Assembly (NCBI GenBank): GCA_030666885.1
Contig: DAOUWY010000122.1
Span: 1 to 6,169 of the forward strand
Direction of reading: 5' to 3'
DNA: 6,169 nt
Source: Methanosarcinales archaeon
Lineage (GTDB): Archaea; Halobacteriota; Methanosarcinia; Methanosarcinales; Methanocomedenaceae
The position numbers and the translations under genes were made by a program. How positions within the stretch are numbered: the stretch's first letter is position 1; each line of letters begins with the position of its first letter. The notes beneath the pieces were generated by a model. It did no database searches, was not told where the DNA came from, and saw only the letters and a list, made by a program, of their open reading frames with translations. Shown here in pieces: positions 1 to 5,254 of the stretch.

Positions 1-1
1 A

Positions 2-697
2 CTACATCCCGAGATATGCCTCTTTGACGTGGTTATTGTCAAGCAGTTCACTGCTTGCCCCTTCAAGGGTGATGCGCCCGGTCTCAAGCACGTATCCACG
101 GTTTGACGCTTCCAGTGCGTGATGGATATTTTGTTCAACCAGAAGCACGGTCACACCCTGGCTGTTCAGGGTTTTGACGATTTCGAAAACCTTATTGACC
201 ATTATCGGAGCCAGCCCCAGGGAGGGTTCATCCAGTATCAACAATTTGGGACGTGACATTAGACCCCTGGCAATGGCCAGCATCTGCTGCTCGCCTCCGC
301 TCATGGTACCGGCAGACTGTTTTTGCCGTTCCTCCAACCTGGGGAACAGGTCGAAAATCCATTCCAGGGTATTTTCCCTATCACCAGAGGTGTATGCACC
401 CATTTGCAGGTTTTCCATTATGGTCATCTTTGGGAACAGTTCCCTTCCTTCTGGTACAAGGGCAATACCACCTTCTACGATCTTGTGGGTGGGTGCCTGG
501 TGGATTAGGTTTTCATTGAATTCGATAGTCCCTGATGTGGGTCTTAGCAGTCCCATTATGGTCTTGGCAATGGTAGTCTTGCCTGCACCGTTCGGACCGA
601 TTATTGTGATAATTTCTCCTTCGTCGATGTGGAAGTCCACATCCCAAAGTATCTTGACAGAACCGTAGGACACATTGACATTTTCAACTTTGAGCAT
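2..697 (-). CDS. livF: Branched-chain amino acid ABC transporter, ATP-binding protein LivF
   Basis: A 231-residue cytoplasmic ATPase of a high-affinity branched-chain amino acid (or related amide) importer; with LivG it would energise the LivHM permease. Seen: Walker A GPNGAGKTT at residues 34-42, the VPEGR Q-loop variant (81-85, Glu in place of Gln) typical of LivF, signature MSGGEQQ (132-138), Walker B KLLILDEP (151-158), and VEQN (187-190), where Gln replaces the switch His, again usual for LivF. Length and C-terminus match full-length LivF. The ATG at 697 is preceded by GAGGT with 6 nt spacing, so this start is well supported. It lies 11 bp after livG and is surely co-transcribed with it. 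Substrate specificity cannot be read from the ATPase; UrtE (urea) is a less likely alternative. Confidence 0.95.
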   Translation of the reverse strand: MLKVENVNVSYGSVKILWDVDFHIDEGEIITIIGPNGAGKTTIAKTIMGLLRPTSGTIEFNENLIHQAPTHKIVEGGIALVPEGRELFPKMTIMENLQMGAYTSGDRENTLEWIFDLFPRLEERQKQSAGTMSGGEQQMLAIARGLMSRPKLLILDEPSLGLAPIMVNKVFEIVKTLNSQGVTVLLVEQNIHHALEASNRGYVLETGRITLEGASSELLDNNHVKEAYLGM

Positions 698-708
698 TCC
701 ATAACCTC

Positions 709-1437
709 TTAAAAGATGTACTTCTCACCCAGATATGATTCAATTACTTTTTCGTCATTTGCAATCTCTTCAGGTGTACCATCAGCTATCTTTTTACCGT
801 AATCCAGCACTACGATGCGGTCAGATACACCCATAATAACGCGCATTATGTGCTCTACCATGAGTACTGATGTGCCGTTGTCACGCATCTTTTTTATGAG
901 TTCAATGGCCTGTAGGCTCTCTTTTGGGTTGAGGCCGGTGGTCACTTCATCCAGCAGGATCAGTTTCGGATTGGTGGACAGGGCACGGGCCAGTTGTATG
1001 TACTTGAGTTCCATGAGGTTGAGGTTTTTGACTGGGAGGTGTATTTTATCTTTTGAGAATCCTATGAACCGGAGCAATTCGATTGCTTTGTGCTGTGCAT
1101 CTTTTATGTTGCTGTTGTCCACATCACCGAACAGGGCTCCGACCATTACATTTTCCAGGGCTGTCATTTCCGGGAATGAATGTATCAACTGGAAGGTTTT
1201 GGTTATGCCCAGTTTGCATACTTTGAAAGGGGGCATTTTTGTGATGTCGTTACCGTTGAATATGATGGAGCCCGAGTCGGGGCGGTATATACCGCTGATG
1301 AGGTTTAAGAGGGTGGATTTTCCTGCGCCGTTGGGTCCTACCAGGCCTACTATTTCTCCCTGGCCTACATGGATATCGACATTGGAAACGGCTACAAGGC
1401 CGCCGAATGTTTTGGTTAGGTTGGTAGCTTGGAGCAG
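709..1437 (-). CDS. livG: Branched-chain amino acid ABC transporter, ATP-binding protein LivG, apparent CTG start
   Basis: Second ATPase of the importer, 242 residues if started at CTG 1437-1435. Seen in this reading: Walker A GPNGAGKST (34-42), Q-loop TKTFQ (79-83), a degenerate signature LNLMELK (139-145) in place of LSGGQ as in some LivG proteins, Walker B KLILLDE (158-164), switch His196 in MVEH. The first in-frame ATG is at 1236 and would remove the whole Walker A region (67 residues), so it cannot be the functional start. In-frame codons between the stop at 1446-1444 and the CTG are only TTT and ATC, so no ATG, GTG or TTG is available. The N-terminus LQATNLTKTFGGLVAV aligns with what LivG begins with, which favours CTG decoding as Met, or an ATG-to-CTG change or base error. 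No livM or livH lies upstream; the neighbouring DNA is an integrase remnant on the other strand. Confidence 0.9.
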   Translation of the reverse strand: MLQATNLTKTFGGLVAVSNVDIHVGQGEIVGLVGPNGAGKSTLLNLISGIYRPDSGSIIFNGNDITKMPPFKVCKLGITKTFQLIHSFPEMTALENVMVGALFGDVDNSNIKDAQHKAIELLRFIGFSKDKIHLPVKNLNLMELKYIQLARALSTNPKLILLDEVTTGLNPKESLQAIELIKKMRDNGTSVLMVEHIMRVIMGVSDRIVVLDYGKKIADGTPEEIANDEKVIESYLGEKYIF

Positions 1438-1442
1438 GATAA

Positions 1443-1449
1443 ATCACCT
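1443..1449 (-). promoter_or_regulatory. Ribosome binding site of livG
   Basis: AGGTGAT on the minus strand, a close match to the complement of the 16S rRNA 3' end, ends 5 nt before the CTG at 1437. The same AGGTGAT motif precedes the ATG of the zinc-ribbon gene at 2000. Its position fixes the livG start at or very near the CTG. Confidence 0.75.
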
Positions 1450-1488
1450 GTAATTATTTTTTGGGTTTTATGGGATGATATGATTTAG

Positions 1489-1657
1489 CTTTTCCGAAAT
1501 GGGAGTGGGGGGTTGGAGATGGCAAGGAAATATCTGGAAGAATGCGGCCGATCAAATTGGTTATTCCCGGGTTGGGATAAGGGAAAGCACTCAACAACCC
1601 GGACGGTCGGGTAGATATTTTCAAGTATGTCAACATCACATAACAGGCGTGTATATG
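1489..1657 (+). pseudogene. Degenerate tyrosine recombinase (phage integrase) fragment
   Basis: The frame open from 1489 to the TAG at 1612 encodes LEMARKYLEECGRSNWLFPG followed by WDKGKHSTTRTVG. The pattern [KR]xWLFPG, then GKH, then TRTV is what I know from the stretch just before the RHSFATH box of XerC/XerD-like archaeal and bacterial integrases. After the TAG (one base from the AAG expected for Lys), IF follows in frame. Dropping one T from the T run at 1617-1620 then gives QVCQHHITGVYM, matching the usual 'F..ACQ.AGI' continuation. So two lesions, a nonsense codon and a one-base insertion, separate three collinear pieces. The N-terminal part and the catalytic RHRY residues are absent. 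The fragment is not functional and records a past integration event beside livG. Recognition is from memory of the family, without alignment. Confidence 0.6.
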
Positions 1658-1762
1658 GCTAACTTTCCCCTTCAAGCTCGTTTAGCCCAAATACTCGTTT
1701 CGCTCAATCTTCAAATACCAGATGGACGTTATATGCTATTGGTTTTTGAGGAGTACTACTAA
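1655..1762 (+). CDS. Unknown 35-residue ORF, possibly the C-terminal end of a lost gene
   Basis: ATG at 1655 to TAA at 1760-1762 encodes MANFPLQARLAQILVSLNLQ followed by a hydrophobic tail ending LLVFEEYY. The frame continues upstream into the integrase remnant. It is therefore unclear whether this is a tiny gene with a weak AGG site, or the tail of a larger protein whose front was replaced when the integrase fragment arrived. The stop overlaps the ATG of the next ORF by one base (TAATG), a layout typical of translational coupling, which argues that this end is a genuine coding end. I do not recognise the family. Confidence 0.3.
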   Translation: MANFPLQARLAQILVSLNLQIPDGRYMLLVFEEYY

Positions 1763-1988
1763 TGTTCAATTATGATGAACTAAAACAACTCACTCAAGAA
1801 GAAGACTTTGAGCTAATAGAAACAAGCTTCAGTGACTTACATGATTGCGATTTATCAATGCCAACAGAAGGAATTGCACTTACAATTTTTAGTCCGATTT
1901 TCCCGAAACTCTAATTTGGCGTAAAGGCGATTCGGTAATTGCTGAAATAACTGAACATATTTGCACAAATGATAATTACAAAATATAA
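1762..1988 (+). pseudogene. Small unknown acidic protein gene interrupted by a -1 frameshift
   Basis: From ATG 1762 the first frame encodes 50 residues, beginning MFNYDELKQLTQEEDFELIE and ending at TAA 1912-1914. The overlapping -1 frame, open from 1893 to TAA 1986-1988, continues in coding-like style as ETLIWRKGDSVIAEITEHI and CTNDNYKI. Joining them gives an acidic protein of about 75 residues. The simplest cause is loss of one base (for example one G of CCGGAT near 1894-1897). A programmed shift is conceivable because T TTC CCG (1899-1905) fits the X XXY YYZ slippery pattern in the right phase. The start overlaps the stop of the preceding ORF, and the end lies 11 nt before the zinc-ribbon gene, so this was probably the middle gene of a small operon. 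No family recognised; no signal peptide or membrane segment. Confidence 0.5.
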
Positions 1989-1995
1989 AGGTGAT
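1989..1995 (+). promoter_or_regulatory. Ribosome binding site of the zinc-ribbon gene
   Basis: AGGTGAT ends 4 nt before ATG 2000. It contains the GTG at 1991 that would give a three-residue longer protein. Since that GTG is part of the binding site itself, ATG 2000 is the better start. Confidence 0.65.
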
Positions 1996-1999
1996 AATA

Positions 2000-2209
2000 A
2001 TGACTGAAATCAATTTCAAATGTAAAAAATGCAAAAGATATTTCGACTGCAATATAGGATACATCTCCTTTCCATCGAAGGAAGAACGTCCAAATTTTGA
2101 AAAAAATATAATCTGCCCCGAATGTGGAATTAGAACTATGGACGAAGTGGAATTAACAGAACTTGGACAAACTCAATTGGGAGAAATTTATTTCTCATTG
2201 TTAAAATGA
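2000..2209 (+). CDS. Small zinc-ribbon protein, function unknown
   Basis: A 69-residue protein with two CxxC knuckles: Cys8-Cys11 (CKKC) and Cys39-Cys42 (CPEC), 27 residues apart, plus an extra Cys17. This is a classic four-cysteine zinc ribbon, so the fold and metal binding are well supported even though the family is not recognised. The region between is basic and aromatic; the C-terminal part ELTELGQTQLGEIYF looks helical and acidic. No signal peptide or membrane segment, so it is cytoplasmic. It has a strong AGGTGAT site and sits 11 nt after the frameshifted small gene, suggesting a shared transcript. Such ribbons act as nucleic-acid or protein binding modules, but nothing in the sequence tells which. 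It is the only intact gene in the debris zone. Confidence 0.75.
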   Translation: MTEINFKCKKCKRYFDCNIGYISFPSKEERPNFEKNIICPECGIRTMDEVELTELGQTQLGEIYFSLLK

Positions 2210-2480
2210 ATTAATTTTATTTCTGCATCGTCTAATACATTCACACCTCGGCTCTAATATTGCACGCCTCCGCCCCAAATCCCTAGTCAGGACTTTCATG
2301 AGCGTGATTACGTCGCTTGATCCCACAGCCTGCGCGAGGGTGCTCTGGGATGTGAGCGGCGGCCACGGGTAGAAGTGAGTGTCCACTCTCTACGATATAG
2401 TTTTGCAAAGTAATTATCAGAAAGCAGCACGGAATTGAGATATATCCAGGGATTGCCGGGGCATAAAAGTTCGAATACAA
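2210..2480. other. Non-genic stretch with a GC-rich patch of unknown origin
   Basis: No supported gene. Bases about 2245-2385 are clearly richer in G and C than the AT-rich flanks, so this piece probably came from a different source. Both strands have coding-like frames: plus 2205-2352 ends SLDPTACARVLWDVSGGHG then stop, and a minus frame from 2386 begins VDTHFYPWPPLTSQSTLAQA with a GTG start. Neither shows a domain I know, and neither has a convincing ribosome site. It may be a decayed fragment of a coding sequence or of a mobile element tail. A pair of ATCCCA and TGGGAT arms could form a weak stem. Confidence 0.35.
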
Positions 2481-2492
2481 TATAAATATATA
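2481..2492 (+). promoter_or_regulatory. Probable archaeal TATA box (TATAAATATATA)
   Basis: TATAAATATATA agrees well with methanogen TATA-box consensus and would place transcription start near 2515, about 50 nt before the ORF at 2564, which has a strong ribosome site. In such an AT-rich region chance occurrence is possible. Confidence 0.4.
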
Positions 2493-2563
2493 CGCATGTA
2501 AGTAATAAGAATATGGGTAAGATTAAGAGCTGTTGGATGGTTTATAGATAAAAGGAGAAGAAA

Positions 2564-2917
2564 ATGATTGACGATCGCGGAGTTCGACCAAATGGATGGA
2601 TATGCGAAGTAAGTTTGGCTACCTCTTTGAGATGTAGAACATCGGGTGGTCCGTATTTTGTGCATACAATCGCTTTCATTTTCATATATAAAAAATTACT
2701 TCAAATGTTTATAATATTTTGCTTCGAAAGTATTTACTTTTTAAGACTTATGAGGCAAAGCCGAAATCGGAGGAAGTGTATAGTTGTAATTTTTAGGCAG
2801 TCTGCGTCATACGCCTTCGCTCCTTTCAGTCGCTTGGAGGACACTGCGATTTCGTCGATAACGCCTCACACTCCCGTATATCCAGAGAACACTGATGATG
2901 GCCGTTGGAAAAACTGA
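2564..2917 (+). CDS. Orphan ORF with good promoter and ribosome site, probably the head of a broken gene
   Basis: The ATG at 2564 follows AAAGGAG with 6 nt between GGAG and the ATG, and a TATA-like box lies about 75 bp upstream, so the 5' signals look like those of a real gene. The 117-residue product is not recognised. It starts MIDDRGVRPNGWICEVSLAT, has a hydrophobic stretch rich in Phe and Ile around residues 31-60, and its last 30 residues run through the IS1 transposase remnant in the wrong frame. The natural reading is the 5' end of a gene truncated by an insertion and later decay, so the listed end is only the frame limit. It could also be a chance frame. Confidence 0.3.
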   Translation: MIDDRGVRPNGWICEVSLATSLRCRTSGGPYFVHTIAFIFIYKKLLQMFIIFCFESIYFLRLMRQSRNRRKCIVVIFRQSASYAFAPFSRLEDTAISSITPHTPVYPENTDDGRWKN

Positions 2918-2981
2918 TTATATCTGGTCAATTGAGGAACTTTTGACATTTCCTTGTTTCAAAACCTCAGTAAATTATTAG
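2828..2981 (+). pseudogene. C-terminal remnant of an IS1-family transposase
   Basis: The frame from 2862 to TAG 2979-2981 encodes RLTLPYIQRTLMMAVGKTDY then IWSIEELLTFP. This resembles the C-terminus of IS1-type transposases of archaea and cyanobacteria, which end in something like RTPAMAAGLTDHVWS.EELL. Just upstream, in another frame, FSRLEDT (2825-2845) may correspond to the 'SR.LE' stretch of the same proteins, with a frameshift and probable small deletion between. The catalytic D-D-E part is absent, so the element is dead. Terminal inverted repeats could not be identified. Family assignment is from memory of the motif. Confidence 0.5.
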
Positions 2982-3022
2982 GTCAATATCCATTTATCCA
3001 GAATAAATTAAAAAGTCACATC

Positions 3023-3035
3023 TGTGCCAGGCACA
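3023..3035. repeat. Perfect 13-bp palindrome TGTGCC-A-GGCACA
   Basis: Six-base arms around a single A, the first of three inverted repeats within 84 bp upstream of the aminopeptidase gene. A compact dyad with a one-base centre is more like a protein-binding operator than an RNA hairpin, since there is no loop. Confidence 0.6.
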
Positions 3036-3043
3036 AAGCTATA

Positions 3044-3064
3044 TACTGTCGGGTTTAGACAGTA
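3044..3064. repeat. Inverted repeat, 7-bp arms, 7-nt loop
   Basis: Arms TACTGTC and GACAGTA flank GGGTTTA. The dyad sits between two copies of AAAGCTA (3035-3041 and 3064-3070). In RNA it would form a simple hairpin. No U run follows, so it is not an obvious terminator. Confidence 0.6.
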
Positions 3065-3079
3065 AAGCTAAAACATCAG

Positions 3080-3106
3080 GAAAATGCTCACTCCGTTAGC
3101 ATTTTC
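3080..3106. repeat. Inverted repeat, 9-bp perfect arms, 9-nt loop
   Basis: Arms GAAAATGCT and AGCATTTTC flank CACTCCGTT. The strongest of the three dyads before the aminopeptidase gene. Nearby AGG (3078-3080) and CCT (3111-3113) could extend the stem across a bulge. It lies upstream of the predicted TATA box, so it would be either an operator region or part of a separate short transcript. Confidence 0.6.
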
Positions 3107-3140
3107 TAAGCCTGCAGGAAAGTATATACCCTCCTATACA

Positions 3141-3148
3141 TTTAAAAA
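3141..3148 (+). promoter_or_regulatory. Candidate TATA box of the aminopeptidase gene
   Basis: TTTAAAAA at 3141-3148 would start transcription near 3170, leaving a leader of about 18 nt before ATG 3188. An alternative is AGTATATACC at 3121-3130, giving a start near 3150. Confidence 0.4.
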
Positions 3149-3187
3149 CCAGGCTTTTCCGATAAATCCCACTGGTAAGGATCAATT

Positions 3188-4123
3188 ATGTCATTGAAAA
3201 ACAGCACCCACACCGTACTTGAAACCTGCATGGCAGTGAAACCTGAAGAAGTTGTACTGATAATTACAGATACTGCTACTCATCCCTCAATTGCCAGTGC
3301 ATTGTATGACAGAGCTGTAGAGCTGGGCTGTGACCCTATATTAATGATCATGGAGCCAAGGGAAGTACACGGCCAGGAGCCCCCAAAGGTCGTGGCAGAG
3401 GCAATGACTGCTGCCGATGTGGTACTGGCACCCACCAACAAGTCCCTGACCCATACCCAGGCCAAGATCAATGCCAAAATGGCTGGCGCGCGTATAGCCA
3501 CAATGCCAGGAATAAGCCTTGAGATGATGGAATCGGGCGGAATTACTGCCGATTACCTTGCAATAAAGGATACAGCTTTTGAACTGAAATCCAGGCTTGA
3601 CAGTGTGAATGAAGTAAGGATAACAACTGACCTTGGCACTGATATTATTTTTAATGTAAAAGGATGTGACTGGAGGGTTGACCATGGTATCTGCCATGAA
3701 CCGGGTTATTCCAGTAACCTGCCTGCCGGTGAAGTGTTCGTGGCCCCGAAAAGTGGCAATGGCATTTTCGTAGTGGACGGTTCAATGGGCGGGCTTGGCA
3801 TCCTGGACTCACCCCTGACTATCAAGATCGAAGACGGGAAGGCCACTGATATTACAGGTAAGTCGGCTGGCAAGCTCATTGAAATGCTCGATAGTGTCGG
3901 ACCACCGGGCCGCAACCTGGCAGAACTGGGTATCGGTATCAATCCGGCAGCACATCTAATCGGCAATGTACTTGAGGATGAAAAAGTAGCTGGCACCGTC
4001 CATGTGGCCCTGGGTGATAACAGCGCCTTTGGCGGGAATGTGGTTGCAGGCATACACCTGGATGGTATCATTACCGGACCCACCGTATATCTTGATGGTG
4101 AACCCATGCAGCTTCCCGGATGA
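3188..4123 (+). CDS. Aminopeptidase T-like protein, M29 family (short archaeal form)
   Basis: A 311-residue cytoplasmic protein related to M29 aminopeptidases (AmpS/aminopeptidase T, COG2309), which remove N-terminal residues from peptides with a two-metal centre. Seen: NLPAGEVFVAP (177-187) with ligand Glu182, ELGIGINP (246-253) with Glu246, GTVHVALGDN (269-278) with His272, and HLDG (290-293) with His290 and Asp292. These match the known ligand order Glu, Glu, His, His, Asp. The Tyr that normally sits seven residues after the first His is Ser279 here. The protein is roughly 100 residues shorter than the approximately 410-residue bacterial enzymes, mainly at the N-terminus. The related non-peptidase 2,5-dihydroxypyridine dioxygenases share this fold, so peptidase activity is inferred, not certain. 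ATG 3188 follows TAAGGATC. It stands alone with its own upstream dyad cluster; dacZ follows after 221 bp. Confidence 0.85.
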   Translation: MSLKNSTHTVLETCMAVKPEEVVLIITDTATHPSIASALYDRAVELGCDPILMIMEPREVHGQEPPKVVAEAMTAADVVLAPTNKSLTHTQAKINAKMAGARIATMPGISLEMMESGGITADYLAIKDTAFELKSRLDSVNEVRITTDLGTDIIFNVKGCDWRVDHGICHEPGYSSNLPAGEVFVAPKSGNGIFVVDGSMGGLGILDSPLTIKIEDGKATDITGKSAGKLIEMLDSVGPPGRNLAELGIGINPAAHLIGNVLEDEKVAGTVHVALGDNSAFGGNVVAGIHLDGIITGPTVYLDGEPMQLPG

Positions 4124-4129
4124 TGTGAA

Positions 4130-4150
4130 AGCAGGGAAATAATTCTTGCT
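4130..4150 (+). terminator. Weak hairpin after the aminopeptidase gene
   Basis: Arms AGCAGGGA and TTCTTGCT (eight pairs including two G-U) around AATAA begin 7 nt after the stop codon. No T run follows, so a role in transcription termination or mRNA end protection is only possible. Confidence 0.25.
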
Positions 4151-4220
4151 GATATCAGATAAGGACCTTGATGAGTACATATAAGGGATAGTTAATAGTG
4201 GATAATGGATAATAAATCGT

Positions 4221-4243
4221 GGTATAAACCGATGGTATATACC
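4221..4243 (+). repeat. Tandem GGTATAAACC / GGTATATACC element upstream of dacZ
   Basis: Two 10-mers differing at one base start at 4221 and 4234 (13-bp period). The second is a perfect palindrome. The spacing and dyad shape suggest a binding site, though each copy could also be a TATA-like promoter element. Confidence 0.4.
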
Positions 4244-4281
4244 GTATGTGTTGATATGTAAAAAACAAGATTTAGTATTAA

Positions 4282-4289
4282 TATAAATA
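4282..4289 (+). promoter_or_regulatory. Candidate TATA box of the dacZ-lipoprotein operon
   Basis: TATAAATA lies 56 bp before ATG 4345, predicting a start near 4310 and a 30-35 nt leader. The TTG at 4291 falls between box and start point, so it would not be in the mRNA. This supports ATG 4345 as the true start of dacZ. Confidence 0.5.
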
Positions 4290-4344
4290 ATTGAAAGTTG
4301 ATAAGATATACATTAAAAAAACGAACAAACAGGGGCAATTCCTT

Positions 4345-5235
4345 ATGCTTGAAAAAAGTCTGATAATCCATAGTGCAGTAAATATCGCCGAAGATATATC
4401 TGCGTCTGCCATAATAATAATGTCAAACGAACTGCCCCTTGATATTGATACCCACATCCCTGTCCTCTTCGCTTCCACATCTGCGATGATGGCGGCCGAT
4501 CATCTCCTTGAAGCCGGGAATCTGGAAGAAGGAAAAGATTCCACCAAGCGGCTCCAGGCCATCTCTGAGACCCTTTATTATAAGGGAACATTGGGGTCAG
4601 AACGCATAAGTGATGCTTGTGCTATTGCATTTATTGCCGACATACTGGCAGCAGACCACGTAGTGGGCATCGTCTCACACGGCGAAACAACCAGTATTGT
4701 CGTGCATGACCTGAAGTCCAATCCTGTGGTTAAAGAATTAAGGGCATGCTCAGAACGGGTTAACCTGAATATACTAAGATCAGTCCTGATGGTCGCCATG
4801 GACCTGGGCGCGTACGGCAGGGAAGGAAAGCCTGTAGGCACTGCTTTTATAATTGGTGACATGGAAGAGGTAATGAAACGTTCCCACCAGCTTGTGTTGA
4901 ATCCCTTTTTTGGTCATCCTAAAGAAGAACTTAATATCCGCGATCCTGCAAAATGGGAAACTGTTAAAGAGTTTGCCCAGCTGGACGGGATATTTGTCAT
5001 GGACAGTCACGGATATATCCATGCGGCCGGTCGATATCTGGATGTTAATGCCAGGGAAGTGGAGATGATTAAAGGACTTGGCGGTCGACACGCTTCAGCC
5101 GCGGCCATCACACGTGACACAGAAGCCATAGCAGTCACTACATCTGAGAGCGATGGCGTGGTCAGGGTCTACAGGGATGGTATCCAGATTATCGAGATTG
5201 ATCCCAGGGCCTCAAAAGTATCTCGATACAAGTAG
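4345..5235 (+). CDS. dacZ: Diadenylate cyclase DacZ (c-di-AMP synthase)
   Basis: Makes cyclic di-AMP from two ATP, a second messenger that in archaea is tied to osmotic balance and is essential in Haloferax. 296 residues from ATG 4345, which has AGGGG 9 nt upstream; a TTG 18 codons earlier gives a longer but unlikely form. Domains: residues about 1-120 resemble the alpha/beta C-terminal domain of pyruvate kinase, the usual N-terminal partner in archaeal DacZ; about 130-296 is the DisA_N cyclase domain. Seen: GREGKPVGTAFIIGD (158-172), the DGA-type motif as DGIF (214-217, Ile in place of Ala), and the RHxS motif RHAS (248-251) needed for ATP binding and metal-dependent catalysis. No DNA-binding HhH domain is present, so it is not a DisA repair scanner. 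Soluble, no membrane segment. The downstream lipoprotein gene begins 19 bp later. Confidence 0.92.
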   Translation: MLEKSLIIHSAVNIAEDISASAIIIMSNELPLDIDTHIPVLFASTSAMMAADHLLEAGNLEEGKDSTKRLQAISETLYYKGTLGSERISDACAIAFIADILAADHVVGIVSHGETTSIVVHDLKSNPVVKELRACSERVNLNILRSVLMVAMDLGAYGREGKPVGTAFIIGDMEEVMKRSHQLVLNPFFGHPKEELNIRDPAKWETVKEFAQLDGIFVMDSHGYIHAAGRYLDVNAREVEMIKGLGGRHASAAAITRDTEAIAVTTSESDGVVRVYRDGIQIIEIDPRASKVSRYK

Positions 5236-5254
5236 GACCGGGTGTCAACATACC

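Noticed and set aside
1250..1447. Minus-strand 65-residue frame starting at a GTG inside the livG ribosome site
   Set aside because: It is an arginine- and proline-rich off-frame reading of the livG 5' end; the correct frame there encodes the Walker A region.
1454..1675. Minus-strand 73-residue frame directly upstream of livG, considered as a livM C-terminus
   Set aside because: No hydrophobic segments or LivM-like ending; it lies opposite the integrase remnant, which explains the DNA better.
2462..2490. tRNA-like T-loop (AGTTCGAATAC)
   Set aside because: The flanking bases do not form a T stem, and no acceptor, anticodon or D arm can be found nearby.
3111..3118. CCTGCAGG palindrome
   Set aside because: An 8-bp palindrome alone is expected by chance and may just be part of the adjacent stem extension.
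3706..4107. Long minus-strand frame opposite the aminopeptidase gene
   Set aside because: It is a proline- and serine-rich mirror of a well-supported gene, with no motif or ribosome site of its own.
4291..4344. Longer dacZ start at TTG 4291
   Set aside because: It lies just behind the TATA box and before the expected transcription start, has no ribosome site, and adds a Lys-rich stretch; ATG 4345 has AGGGG upstream.
5153..5254. Longer lipoprotein start at GTG 5153
   Set aside because: It lies within dacZ and would place 34 residues ahead of a clear signal peptide.
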